From: Tateyamaria omphalii
GTDB lineage: Bacteria > Pseudomonadota > Alphaproteobacteria > Rhodobacterales > Rhodobacteraceae
Length of the DNA stretch: 64,000 nucleotides
Direction: 5' to 3'
Assembly (NCBI RefSeq): GCF_019802125.1
Contig: NZ_JAHVHT010000001.1
Span: 1,364,001-1,428,000, forward strand
The position numbers and the translations under genes are program-made. Positions 44,222 to 53,439 of this stretch are shown here, piece by piece. Within the stretch, counting starts at the first letter, position 1, and every line of letters begins with the position of its first letter. The notes under the pieces are model-generated. The model was not told the DNA's origin and made no database searches. It saw nothing but the letters and a program-made list of their open reading frames with translations.

Positions 44222-44644
44222 TTAGCCCACCAACTCCAGCCCCGAGAAGAAGTAGGCGATCTCGACCGCAGCCGTCTCAGGCGCGTCCGACCCGTGGACA
44301 GAGTTCTCACCCACGCTCTCCGCAAACTCCGCCCGGATCGTCCCCGGCTCTGCATCCGCAGGGTTGGTCGCACCCATCACTTCGCGGTTCTTGGCAATGG
44401 CACCTTCGCCTTCCAGAACCTGCGCCACGATCGGGGCCGACGCCATGAACTCGCACAGCTCATCGTAGAACGGACGCTCCTTGTGCACGGCATAGAACTC
44501 GCCCGCCTGCGCCTTGGTCAGGTGGATGCGCTTCTGCGCCACGATCCGCAGGCCCGCGTCCTCGAACTTGGCGTTGATCTTGCCCGTCAGGTTGCGGCGG
44601 GTGGCATCGGGTTTGATGATGGAAAAGGTGCGTTCGAGCGCCAT
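44222..44644 (-). CDS. ndk: Nucleoside diphosphate kinase
   Basis: 140 residues, the standard bacterial length. The ATP-binding start [10 protein letters not shown] and the active-site block with the phosphorylated histidine, [12 protein letters not shown] (about 114-125), are intact. It transfers the gamma phosphate from ATP to nucleoside diphosphates in the cytosol. AGGAGAGATCC precedes the ATG and a strong terminator follows. Confidence 0.98.
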   Translation of the reverse strand: MALERTFSIIKPDATRRNLTGKINAKFEDAGLRIVAQKRIHLTKAQAGEFYAVHKERPFYDELCEFMASAPIVAQVLEGEGAIAKNREVMGATNPADAEPGTIRAEFAESVGENSVHGSDAPETAAVEIAYFFSGLELVG

Positions 44645-44704
44645 TGGATCTCTCCTGTCAGGGTGCGCCGGGACCGTCCCGCCGCGAAATTCTGCGCCCC
44701 CGTA

Positions 44705-45898
44705 TCACGGGGTTTTGGGCTTGGAAACCCCTGTCTCACTTGTCTCCCAGGCCGCAGCCGCAAGTGCTGCAATCAACGCCAGAACCAGAGTGGCAAGCAT
44801 CAAAGACAGCAGACCGTCAGCCGTCGCCCGCCCACTCAGCGCAGCCGTCGTCACCCAGCTGTGCGCCGCGCCGACAGCCAGCACAATCGCCCCGCCGAAC
44901 CCCGACGCACTGCCCGCCAGATCAGGCCGCACCGACAGCGCCCCCGCATTGGCGTTGGCCAACGACAAGCCGTTGCCGATGCCCACGGTCACCGTGCTCA
45001 GAAACAGCGGCCAGACCAGCGCACCGCCACCCGCGTAGTAGGCAAAGGCCACACCGAGTCCCGCAATCGGCACCACGCGGCCCAGCAGGATCAACCGCAT
45101 CGGCCCCACCCGCTGCACCAGCCGCGCCGATGCACCGGCACCCAGGATGAACCCCGCCGTCGTGGACCCCAGCCCGATCCCGATCTGCGCCGGGTTCAGA
45201 CCGAACACATCCGCCGCCACAAAGGGCGCGCCCGTCAGAAACATGAAAAACGTCCCAACCCCAAGGGCTTGCACGCCGACATAAGCCCAGAACAGCCGTG
45301 CGCGCAGCAGCGCTGCAACCTCCATCCGACGTCCCGGCCCCGGTGTATGCGTCTCGCCCAAGTCCCGCGCGCACCACAAAAGCAGACCGAGTCCCAGCGC
45401 TCCATAAGTCACAAAAACCGACCGCCAGCCAAAGGCCGTCTCAAGCACCCCACCGACCATCGGCGCCAGCATCGGTGCAATCGCCATCGCCGACGCAATC
45501 AGTGACAGCTTCGCCGCCGCCACACGCCCGTCATACAAGTCACGCACCACGGCAGAGGCGAGTACACTGCCACCCACAGCCACCGCCTGCCCCGTCCGCG
45601 CAATCAAGAACAGCGTGATGTTTTCCGCCAGCAAGCACAGCACCGAGGCCACCGCGTAGACCACCAGTAGCCCAAGGATCACAGGCCGTCGCCCCACCCG
45701 ATCCGACAACGGCCCGATCAGCACCTGCAGCACCGCTGCCGCCAGCATGTAAAGCGAGATGGACCGGCCCATCACCGCCTCCGACACCCCGAACGCCTCA
45801 CGCATCGCAGGCAGCGCAGGCAGGAACATGTTCAGCGTCAGCACACTCAGCGCCGTCAGCAGAACAAGGGTCACAAGATGGGGCGGCGTCCGGGTCAT
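44705..45898 (-). CDS. Bcr/CflA-family MFS multidrug exporter
   Basis: 397 residues, 12 hydrophobic helices. The N-terminal motif TLNMFLPALPAM and the MFS motif A GPLSDRVGRRPVIL (about 62-75) are characteristic of Bcr/CflA drug:H+ antiporters. It likely exports drugs or metabolites. It lies 60 bases upstream of ndk on the same strand but ndk has its own ribosome site and probably its own promoter. Confidence 0.93.
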   Translation of the reverse strand: MTRTPPHLVTLVLLTALSVLTLNMFLPALPAMREAFGVSEAVMGRSISLYMLAAAVLQVLIGPLSDRVGRRPVILGLLVVYAVASVLCLLAENITLFLIARTGQAVAVGGSVLASAVVRDLYDGRVAAAKLSLIASAMAIAPMLAPMVGGVLETAFGWRSVFVTYGALGLGLLLWCARDLGETHTPGPGRRMEVAALLRARLFWAYVGVQALGVGTFFMFLTGAPFVAADVFGLNPAQIGIGLGSTTAGFILGAGASARLVQRVGPMRLILLGRVVPIAGLGVAFAYYAGGGALVWPLFLSTVTVGIGNGLSLANANAGALSVRPDLAGSASGFGGAIVLAVGAAHSWVTTAALSGRATADGLLSLMLATLVLALIAALAAAAWETSETGVSKPKTP

Positions 45899-45943
45899 CC
45901 GCCGGGGCTAGCACGCCCCGCGACCCTCTGCTAGAGCGCGCCT

Positions 45944-47791
45944 ATGCTGCGGATTTCAGATATCACCTACGCAATAGCAGGCCGCCCCCTCTTCGAAGGG
46001 GCCAGCGCCGTGATCCCCGAGGGCCACAAGGTCGGCCTTGTCGGTCGCAACGGCACCGGCAAGACCACGCTTTTCCGCCTGATCCGGGGCGAGTTGGCAC
46101 TGGAATCAGGCGACATCGCCCTGCCCTCCGGCGCCCGCATCGGAGGCGTCGCGCAGGAAGTGCCAGCCTCCAACACCTCCCTGCTCGACACGGTGCTTGC
46201 CGCCGACACCGAGCGTGCCGCCCTGCTGGCAGAAGACACCGAAGACGCCACCCGCATCGCAGACATCCAGACCCGCCTCGCCGATATCGACGCCTGGTCA
46301 GCCGAAGCGCGCGCGGCCACGATCCTCAAAGGCCTCGGCTTCGATGACGAAGATCAGCTGAAACCCTGCGCCGACTTCTCCGGCGGCTGGCGCATGCGCG
46401 TGGCCCTTGCCGCCGTTCTCTTTGCCCAGCCTGACCTGTTGCTGCTCGACGAACCGACCAACTATCTCGACCTCGAAGGCGCGCTGTGGCTGGAAAGCTA
46501 CCTCGCCAAATACCCCCACACCGTGGTCATCATCAGCCACGACCGCGGCCTGCTTAATCGCGCCGTGGGCAGCATACTGCACCTCGAAGACCGAAAGCTG
46601 ACCTACTACCAAGGCCCCTACGACCAGTTCGCCCGGCAGCGGGCCGAAAAGCTGGCGCTGGCGGCCGCCCAGGCCAAGAAACAGGAGGCGCGACGCGCTC
46701 ACCTGCAATCCTACGTCGACCGCTTCCGCTACAAGGCGGACAAGGCGCGACAGGCCCAATCGCGGCTCAAGGCGCTCGCCAAGATGCAGCCCATCACCAC
46801 CCCGCAAGAGGCCGGGCTTAAACGCTTCGACTTCCCCAATCCCGAAGAGTTGTCGCCCCCGATCATCCACCTCGACGGCTCAAGCACAGGCTACGGCGAA
46901 ACAACCGTTCTCAGCAAACTGAACCTGCGCATCGACCAGGACGACCGCATCGCCCTTCTGGGCAAGAACGGCCAGGGCAAGTCGACACTGTCCAAGCTGC
47001 TCAGCGACCGACTGCCGTCGATGTCGGGCAAGATGACCAAATCCTCCAAGCTGCGCATCGGCTATTTCGCCCAGCACCAGGTGGATGAGTTGCACGTCGA
47101 CGAAACCCCGCTCGACCACCTGCGCCGCGAACGCCCTGCGGAAAGCCCCGCCAAATGGCGCGCGCGCCTGTCGGGATTCGGGCTGATGGCGGACCAGGCG
47201 GACACACTGGTGGGCCAGCTCTCGGGCGGACAAAAGGCCCGCCTGTCGCTCCTGCTGGCAACGCTTGACGCGCCACACATGCTGATCCTCGACGAGCCCA
47301 CGAACCACCTCGACATCGAAAGCCGCGAGGCACTGGTCGAAGCGCTCACCAACTACACCGGCGCGGTGATCCTCGTGAGCCACGACATGCACCTGCTGGA
47401 ACTCGTGGCCGACCGGCTGTGGTTGGTGTCGCACGGCACGGTCAAACCATTCGAAGACGATCTCGAAGCCTACCGCAAACTCCTGCTCAGCGATGGCAAG
47501 CCCGCCAAAACCAGCAAGGCGGACACGCCGAAACCCAAGAAACCCAGCCGCGACGCCATCCTCGCGCTCCGCTCCGAAGTGCGCAAATCCGAGGCGCGTG
47601 TCGAAAAGCTGAACCAGATGCGCGACAAGCTGGCGGACAAGCTGGCCGACCCGACGCTCTACGAAGATGAAAACATCTCGGAAATGGCAGTCTGGCAAAA
47701 GAAATATGCCGAAGTGATGGATGCGCTCGACCGCGCCGAAAGCATCTGGATGCAGGACCTCGAAAAACTCGAAACCGCAGAGCGTGCCTGA
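45944..47791 (+). CDS. ABC-F family ATPase (Uup/EttA-like)
   Basis: 615 residues with two ABC domains and no transmembrane segment. Domain 1 has Walker A GRNGTGKTT (about 34-42) and signature FSGGWRMRVAL. Domain 2 has GKNGQGKST (about 338-346) and LSGGQKARLSL. The linker (about 230-300) is charged and Arg/Lys-rich. A C-terminal coiled coil (about 530-610) fits the Uup type. ABC-F proteins act on ribosomes or DNA rather than in transport. Confidence 0.93.
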   Translation: MLRISDITYAIAGRPLFEGASAVIPEGHKVGLVGRNGTGKTTLFRLIRGELALESGDIALPSGARIGGVAQEVPASNTSLLDTVLAADTERAALLAEDTEDATRIADIQTRLADIDAWSAEARAATILKGLGFDDEDQLKPCADFSGGWRMRVALAAVLFAQPDLLLLDEPTNYLDLEGALWLESYLAKYPHTVVIISHDRGLLNRAVGSILHLEDRKLTYYQGPYDQFARQRAEKLALAAAQAKKQEARRAHLQSYVDRFRYKADKARQAQSRLKALAKMQPITTPQEAGLKRFDFPNPEELSPPIIHLDGSSTGYGETTVLSKLNLRIDQDDRIALLGKNGQGKSTLSKLLSDRLPSMSGKMTKSSKLRIGYFAQHQVDELHVDETPLDHLRRERPAESPAKWRARLSGFGLMADQADTLVGQLSGGQKARLSLLLATLDAPHMLILDEPTNHLDIESREALVEALTNYTGAVILVSHDMHLLELVADRLWLVSHGTVKPFEDDLEAYRKLLLSDGKPAKTSKADTPKPKKPSRDAILALRSEVRKSEARVEKLNQMRDKLADKLADPTLYEDENISEMAVWQKKYAEVMDALDRAESIWMQDLEKLETAERA

Positions 47792-47820
47792 GTTTCTTCT
47801 GACTGAAAATACCACGGGGT

Positions 47821-47863
47821 TTGGGGCAGAGCCCCAATAAAGAATGGAACGCGCCAAAGGCGC
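47821..47863. repeat. Two adjacent hairpins between ABC-F and MarC genes
   Basis: TTGGGGC-AGA-GCCCCAA (47821-47837) and GCGCC-AAA-GGCGC (47851-47863) are perfect stems. The first resembles the short GGGGC-GCCCC intergenic palindromes frequent in Rhodobacteraceae genomes. Either may attenuate the ABC-F transcript; there is no T-run. Confidence 0.5.
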
Positions 47864-47879
47864 TCAATGTAACAAGACC

Positions 47880-48503
47880 ATGATCGACACCGCCTTCCTC
47901 ATCACCGCATTCGTGACCATGTTCGTGGTGATCGACCCAATCGGGCTGGCCCCACTTTTCGTGGCCCTGACCCAAGGCGTCCCCGAACGCCAACGCCGCG
48001 CCATCGCGCTGCGTGCCTGCGCCATCGGCATGATCATCCTGATCGTCTTTGCCCTCTTCGGCGAAGCGGTGCTGGGTTTCGTCGGTATCTCTATGCCCGC
48101 CTTCCGGGTGGCGGGCGGCATCCTTTTGTTCCTCACCGCGCTCGACATGCTGTTCGAACGGCGCACCAAGCGGCGCGAGGACCAGTCGGAGGACACGGAT
48201 CACGACGACCCGTCTGTCTTCCCGCTCGCCATCCCGCTCATCTCGGGGCCTGGCTCCATCGCTTCGGTGATCCTGCTCACAGGCCAGAAACCGGGGGTGG
48301 AAGGGCTGGCCCTTGTCCTCGCCATCACCGCACTGGTGCTGTGCGTCTGCCTCGTGCTTTTCCTCGCCTCCAGCCTCTTGGAACGCGCATTGGGAAAGAC
48401 AGGCATTACGGTCGTCACGCGCCTTCTTGGCATGTTGCTCGCGGCGCTGTCGGTCCAGTTCGTACTGGACGGTCTGCGCAATTTCGGGCTGATGCCGGGC
48501 TGA
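47880..48503 (+). CDS. MarC-family integral membrane protein
   Basis: 207 residues with six hydrophobic helices. TMFVVIDPIGLAPLF near the N terminus and FPLAIPLISGPGSI (about 106-119) are MarC/NAAT family signatures. An acidic loop (EDQSEDTDHDD) lies between helices 3 and 4. The ATG at 47880 is chosen over an in-frame start 12 codons earlier that lies in the hairpin region. Function in this family is unresolved. Confidence 0.92.
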   Translation: MIDTAFLITAFVTMFVVIDPIGLAPLFVALTQGVPERQRRAIALRACAIGMIILIVFALFGEAVLGFVGISMPAFRVAGGILLFLTALDMLFERRTKRREDQSEDTDHDDPSVFPLAIPLISGPGSIASVILLTGQKPGVEGLALVLAITALVLCVCLVLFLASSLLERALGKTGITVVTRLLGMLLAALSVQFVLDGLRNFGLMPG

Positions 48504-48534
48504 CACCCATACGCGCCCGACCTATATAAGCTCC

Positions 48535-49116
48535 ATGAGCGGCGACAGCATTGCACAACTGATCTATCTAGGCACCTTTGCCCTCGTCCTTGGGGGCGGG
48601 TTTCTGCTGTCCTCGAAACTGAAACTCAGCCAGACCCTGCAGATGGCCGCTATCTGGGCTCTTATCTTCATCGGAGCCATCGGCGTGGTGGGCCTCTGGG
48701 GCGACATCCAGGACGACCTGCTGTCCAACCAAACCCGCTTTGACGACAGCGGCACGGTCACGATCCCGCGCAGTTTCGACGGGCACTACTATCTCACCCT
48801 AGACATCAACGGCCAGCCCACCGATTTCATCGTGGACACGGGCGCGACCGACATCGTGCTGAACCGCGCGGATGCCGAAGCTGCGGGTCTCGACCCCGCC
48901 AACCTGCACTTTCTAGGCCGCGCAGCCACCGCAAATGGCGAGGTGCGGACAGCGCCGGTCCGGCTGGACAGTGTCATCATCGGACCGCACGAGGACACGA
49001 ATGTGCCCGCGGTGGTCAACGATGGTGAGCTTGGACAGTCCCTCTTGGGCATGGGCTACCTGCAACGATGGGGCCGCATCGAAATCTTCGGCGGAGAAAT
49101 GACGCTGAGCCGCTAG
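48535..49116 (+). CDS. Membrane-anchored retropepsin-like aspartic protease (TIGR02281 type)
   Basis: 193 residues. Two N-terminal transmembrane segments (about 8-26 and 36-54) anchor a periplasmic protease domain with the active site IVDTGATDIVL (about 98-108) and a second block LLGMGYLQRW. One Asp per chain, so it should work as a dimer like retropepsins. It overlaps the end of the converging holC gene by 4 bases. Physiological substrate unknown. Confidence 0.9.
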   Translation: MSGDSIAQLIYLGTFALVLGGGFLLSSKLKLSQTLQMAAIWALIFIGAIGVVGLWGDIQDDLLSNQTRFDDSGTVTIPRSFDGHYYLTLDINGQPTDFIVDTGATDIVLNRADAEAAGLDPANLHFLGRAATANGEVRTAPVRLDSVIIGPHEDTNVPAVVNDGELGQSLLGMGYLQRWGRIEIFGGEMTLSR

Positions 49117-49568
49117 GTCTCGGCTTTCTTCTCCCACCGCCCGCTTTCCTCGGACCAGTACTGCGCAGACGCGCCTGCATCCTTGAGCGCCTTCCACTGC
49201 GCCCGCGCGACGTTCAACGCCTCTGGATCGTTGCCATCAAAAAGCACGCAAACCCGGTCCAGTGCGGCCACTTCTTCGGCCGTCACCTCGGCCCCGTCGA
49301 TGGTCATGACACAGGTTGCATTGTTGGCGGCCTCGCCTGTGGTCAACAGGATCGGCTGATCCGCATCATGCGGCTCACCTGAAAGCCCATGGGGCAAAAA
49401 CCCCTCATCGGGGCCAAGCCACAGCTTTTCATCCAGCCACCCGAGCCGACCTACATCCGGCCCACGCACGGCCACACGCCAACCTGCCTGGAGGGCCTTG
49501 CCCAGCAGCATGGTCAGCGTGTCCTCAAGCGGGCGGCGCGTCAGGTGGTAGAAATAGGCAGCCCCCAT
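49113..49568 (-). CDS. holC: DNA polymerase III subunit chi
   Basis: 151 residues. The beginning YFYHLTRRPLEDTLTMLLGKALQAGWRV (quoted in part) and LWLGPDEGFLPHG (about 49-61) match HolC. It links the clamp loader to single-strand binding protein at the fork. The gene starts 1 base after pepA ends, so the two are one transcript, an arrangement usual in alphaproteobacteria. Confidence 0.94.
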   Translation of the reverse strand: MGAAYFYHLTRRPLEDTLTMLLGKALQAGWRVAVRGPDVGRLGWLDEKLWLGPDEGFLPHGLSGEPHDADQPILLTTGEAANNATCVMTIDGAEVTAEEVAALDRVCVLFDGNDPEALNVARAQWKALKDAGASAQYWSEESGRWEKKAET

Positions 49569-49569
49569 G

Positions 49570-51042
49570 TCACTCCGTCTCGTATTCGTCGGCCACCAGC
49601 CGGTTCAGGGCCATCACACCCCAGCCCGTCGCCCCCGCAGGCGCCAGCGCCGTTGCGGATTTGACCGAAGCCACGCCCGCGATGTCGAGGTGGATCCACG
49701 GCGTGTCCTCCTTGACGAACCGCTGCAGGAACTGCGCCGCCGTGATTGAGCCTGCGGGCCGTCCGCCCACATTCTTCATGTCCGCAATCCGGGACTTGAG
49801 CTGCTCGTCATAGGCCTTGCCCAACGGCATCCGCCAGGCCCCTTCGTTTTCCTTGTCTGCCGCTTTCAGAAAGGCATCGCAGAAGTCGTCATTGTTGGAA
49901 AACACGCCCGCCTTCTCGTGACCAAGCCCAATGATGATCGCCCCCGTCAGCGTGGCCAGATCTACCATACCCGCCGGTTCAAACCGATCCTGCGCGTACC
50001 ACATCACGTCACACAGAACGAGCCGCCCCTCGGCATCGGTGTTGATGATCTCGACCGTGTCGCCCTTCATCGACTTGACCACATCGCCGGGGCGCGTTGC
50101 GTTGCCCGACGGCATGTTCTCGACCAGGCCAACAAGGCCCACGACATTCGCCTTGGCCTTGCGCTTGGCCAGCGCGCGCATGGTGCCCGCCACAACACCC
50201 GCGCCGCCCATGTCCATGGTCATGTCTTCCATGCCTGCCGCGGGCTTCAGACTGATACCGCCTGTGTCAAAGACGACGCCTTTGCCGACGAGCGCAAGCG
50301 GCGCCGCGCCCTTCTCACCGCCGTTCCACTGCATGACGACGACCTTGGACGGGCTGTCGGACCCCTGCCCCACGGACAAGAGCGTGCGCATGCCCAGCTT
50401 TTCCAGTTCCGCCTCTTCCAGCACCTCGACCTCAAGGCCCAGATCCTTCATCTCGACCAGCCGGTTGGCAAACTCGGTGGTGGTCAGTACGTTGGCAGGT
50501 TCGTTGGTCAGGTCACGGGTCATGAACACGCCCTCGGCAATGGCCATCAGCGGAGCAGCGGCCGCCTCAGCCTCGTCCGGTTTCGAGCACATGACCGTCA
50601 CGCCGGTATCGCTGTCTTTCGCATCTGTCTTGTGGGCGGAAAAATCATAGTCCCGCATCGCAAGACCAAAGGCGATTTCGGCCACGCGGCGGGCACCGTC
50701 AGCCGCCAGCAGAACCGCCTTGCCCCCGCGCGCCTTGCCCAAAGCGGCACCGGCCTTGCGTGCGTCCTCCACCGAGTGATTGCGCGCCAGGCACACGACA
50801 TCCAGCGCCTCCGCCGCCATGCCCACAGGCCAGGCAAAACTGGTCACCTGCCCCGGCTTCACCTTCTCGAAACCTTCACTGTCCACAAAGCGCTGCACAG
50901 CGCCCTTGGTCAGTCGATTGGCGCGCCGCGCGCTCTGCTCCAGCTTGCCTTCGGGCGTGACGATGACCGCGACGCGGCCCTCGTGCCCGGCAATGGCATC
51001 AAGATCGGTGGCAATAAAGGTGACGGGGGTCAGGTCGGTCAT
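49570..51042 (-). CDS. pepA: Leucyl aminopeptidase
   Basis: 490 residues, family M17. The signature NTDAEGRLVLCD (about 327-338) and the metal-binding KGVVFDTGGISLK stretch are intact. Cytosolic zinc/manganese enzyme removing N-terminal residues. The ATG at 51042 has CGGAGCATCCC upstream; the seven upstream codons are not needed. It is divergent from lptF. Confidence 0.97.
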   Translation of the reverse strand: MTDLTPVTFIATDLDAIAGHEGRVAVIVTPEGKLEQSARRANRLTKGAVQRFVDSEGFEKVKPGQVTSFAWPVGMAAEALDVVCLARNHSVEDARKAGAALGKARGGKAVLLAADGARRVAEIAFGLAMRDYDFSAHKTDAKDSDTGVTVMCSKPDEAEAAAAPLMAIAEGVFMTRDLTNEPANVLTTTEFANRLVEMKDLGLEVEVLEEAELEKLGMRTLLSVGQGSDSPSKVVVMQWNGGEKGAAPLALVGKGVVFDTGGISLKPAAGMEDMTMDMGGAGVVAGTMRALAKRKAKANVVGLVGLVENMPSGNATRPGDVVKSMKGDTVEIINTDAEGRLVLCDVMWYAQDRFEPAGMVDLATLTGAIIIGLGHEKAGVFSNNDDFCDAFLKAADKENEGAWRMPLGKAYDEQLKSRIADMKNVGGRPAGSITAAQFLQRFVKEDTPWIHLDIAGVASVKSATALAPAGATGWGVMALNRLVADEYETE

Positions 51043-51216
51043 GGGATGCTCCGAATATGTCATGGACCAAGACGTAACCCGGCACCGCCCGGGTGACCAG
51101 CGCTCGCGTCTGCTTTCGCATCAGTTTTGGAGTTTTCCCCGACCGCACCTTGGGGTAGGTTCCCGACAAACGCTGCCGCGTCCAAAAAGACGAACACACC
51201 ACAACCGGGGGTCCCC

Positions 51217-52344
51217 TTGGTCAGATTTGACCGCTATATGTTGTCACAGCTCATGTGGCTCTTTGGCTTTTTTGCCCTCGTTCTGGTGTCCGTTTTCTGG
51301 ATCAATCGCGCCGTTCAGTTGTTCGACCGCTTGATCGGAGACGGGCAGACGGCGCTGGTGTTTCTGGAGTTTTCGGCACTCGGCCTCCCGCGGCTCATAA
51401 CGACGGTCCTGCCCATCGCAACCTTCGCCGCCGCGGTCTACGTCACCAACCGGCTGAACAACGAAAGCGAACTGACCGTGATGATGTCCACCGGCTCATC
51501 ACCCTGGCGCCTGGCCCGGCCTGTTGCCGTCTTCGGTTTGATTTCCGCGCTGATGATGTCTGTTCTCAGCCATGTTCTCGTGCCGGCAGCGAGCGAACAA
51601 CTGAACCAGCGCGAGGGCGAGATTTCCCGCAATGTCACATCGCGCCTGCTGACCGAGGGAACATTCCTCAACCCGACGCCGGGTGTGACCTTCTACACGC
51701 GGGCGATAAGCGAGGACGGCGTGTTGCAGGATGTGTTCCTCGCGGACCGACGCACGCCAAATGAGCGGGTCATATACACTGCCGCCGAAGCGTATCTTGT
51801 CAGAAACACCGACAACACATCCCTGATCATGGTCGACGGATTGGCGCAGCGTCTTTCGACAAACGACAACCGGCTGTCTACCGCCAAGTTTCAAGACTTT
51901 TCATTCGATATATCGCCGCTGATGACAGGGGATGACGAAGTTTCCCTGTCGCTGCAATTCCTGCGCACACCCGCCTTGTTGGCTGGTTGGAATGAAACCG
52001 CGAGAACGTTCGGCACCACACCCGGCGCCGTGGCTGAGGAGGTTCACAGCCGGTTTGCACGGTCGGCCTTTTGCTTTGTCACCGCGCTGATCGGATTCGC
52101 GACCCTCTTGGTCGGCGGCTATTCGCGGTTCGGCGCGTGGCGCGAGGTTGTGATCGCCTTCCTGCTGCTGATTGCCCTGGATGGAATGCGGAGCCCGCTC
52201 TCGACACCCGTGCTGGACGATGCGCGATACTGGCCGATCCTGTATACGCCGTCGCTCATTGGCCTGGGTCTGACCGTTGGACTGTTGTGGGTTGCGTCGG
52301 GCGGCGGCGCACGGTTGCGCAATATGCGGAGGCGCACGGCATGA
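51217..52344 (+). CDS. lptF: LPS export ABC transporter permease LptF
   Basis: 375 residues with the YjgP/YjgQ permease architecture: three N-terminal helices, a periplasmic beta-jellyroll (about 130-265) and three C-terminal helices. Roseobacter homologues begin with a short RFDRYMLSQLM sequence, and here that is reached from a TTG at 51217 with GGGGGTCC just ahead, so TTG is the likely start. The open frame to 51127 lies in the pepA divergent promoter. LptF works with LptG and LptB to extract LPS from the inner membrane. Confidence 0.93.
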   Translation: MVRFDRYMLSQLMWLFGFFALVLVSVFWINRAVQLFDRLIGDGQTALVFLEFSALGLPRLITTVLPIATFAAAVYVTNRLNNESELTVMMSTGSSPWRLARPVAVFGLISALMMSVLSHVLVPAASEQLNQREGEISRNVTSRLLTEGTFLNPTPGVTFYTRAISEDGVLQDVFLADRRTPNERVIYTAAEAYLVRNTDNTSLIMVDGLAQRLSTNDNRLSTAKFQDFSFDISPLMTGDDEVSLSLQFLRTPALLAGWNETARTFGTTPGAVAEEVHSRFARSAFCFVTALIGFATLLVGGYSRFGAWREVVIAFLLLIALDGMRSPLSTPVLDDARYWPILYTPSLIGLGLTVGLLWVASGGGARLRNMRRRTA

Positions 52345-53438
52345 TCCTTCACGTGTATTTCGCCCGCCGCTTCGCGATCGCACTTCTCGGGATTGCAGCC
52401 GTGCTCACGGCATTGGTCGCGCTTGTGGACCTGATCGATCAGACACGGAAATTTGCGCAATTCGGTGTCGGCTTTGGCCAACGCATCGGCCTGACGCTGT
52501 TAAAAGTACCGGAAACGCTGAACCAGATCCTGCCACTGATCATGATCTTGGGCACTGTTGCGCTCTTTGTCTCACTGGCCCGATCATCGGAATTGGTGGT
52601 TACACGCGCTGCCGGACGGTCGGCACTTCGGGCGCTGACGGGACCGGTTGTCGTGTCGATCATCATCGGCATTCTGGCGACAACCACGCTTGGCCCCATG
52701 GTCGCTGCGACGTCCAAGCGCTACGCGACATTGGCGGAAACCTATCGCTCTGGCGGCGTATCGGCATTGTCGATATCAGAAGAGGGCCTGTGGCTGCGCC
52801 AGGGCAGCGAGGCCGGGCAGACCGTGATACGGGCGGCCCGTTCGAATGCGGATGCCTCCGTGCTCTATGGGGTTACATTCGTTGCCTATGCGCCCAACGG
52901 AGGTCCGATTCGGCGGATCGAGGCTGCAAGCGCTGCGCTGCGCGACGGCGCCTGGTCTCTACGCAGGGCCAAGGCGTGGCCGCTCACCGTCGGAATCAAT
53001 CCAGAGGCAAACGCGGTCGAACACGAGCTTCTCGAAGTGCCCTCTACCCTGACGCTTGACAGCATACGCGAACGTCTCGGCACCCCGGCAGGCGTTTCGA
53101 TCTGGGATATGCCCGAGTTCATCGCACAATTGGAACAGGCAGGTTTTTCAGCACGCAAGCACGTGGTCTGGATGCAGTCGGAACTGGCGCGCCCGATCTT
53201 TCTGATGGGCATGGTTCTTGTTGCCGCTGCCTTCACGATGCGCCATACCCGGTTTGGGGGGACCGGCACGGCAGTGCTGGCTGCGGTGTTGCTGGGGTTT
53301 GGCTTGTACTTCATCCGAAGCTTTGCACAGATACTGGGCGAAAATGGCCAGATACCGGTGTTGCTTGCGGCATGGGCACCGCCAGTTGCTTCGATTCTCT
53401 TGGCACTTGGTCTGCTCCTTCGGGCCGAGGACGGCTAG
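52341..53438 (+). CDS. lptG: LPS export ABC transporter permease LptG
   Basis: 365 residues, paralogue of LptF with the same six-helix plus jellyroll layout. Features include LVDLIDQTRKFAQFGVGF after helix 1 and ALFVSLARSSELVVTRAAGRS in the coupling region. The start ATG overlaps the lptF stop by ATGA. Partner permease of LptF in the inner-membrane LptB2FG complex. Confidence 0.95.
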   Translation: MILHVYFARRFAIALLGIAAVLTALVALVDLIDQTRKFAQFGVGFGQRIGLTLLKVPETLNQILPLIMILGTVALFVSLARSSELVVTRAAGRSALRALTGPVVVSIIIGILATTTLGPMVAATSKRYATLAETYRSGGVSALSISEEGLWLRQGSEAGQTVIRAARSNADASVLYGVTFVAYAPNGGPIRRIEAASAALRDGAWSLRRAKAWPLTVGINPEANAVEHELLEVPSTLTLDSIRERLGTPAGVSIWDMPEFIAQLEQAGFSARKHVVWMQSELARPIFLMGMVLVAAAFTMRHTRFGGTGTAVLAAVLLGFGLYFIRSFAQILGENGQIPVLLAAWAPPVASILLALGLLLRAEDG

Positions 53439-53439
53439 G

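Noticed and set aside
44123-45505. 460-codon plus-strand frame over ndk and the Bcr/CflA gene
   Set aside because: Arg/His/Pro-rich product antisense to two well-identified genes and starting in the ndk terminator.
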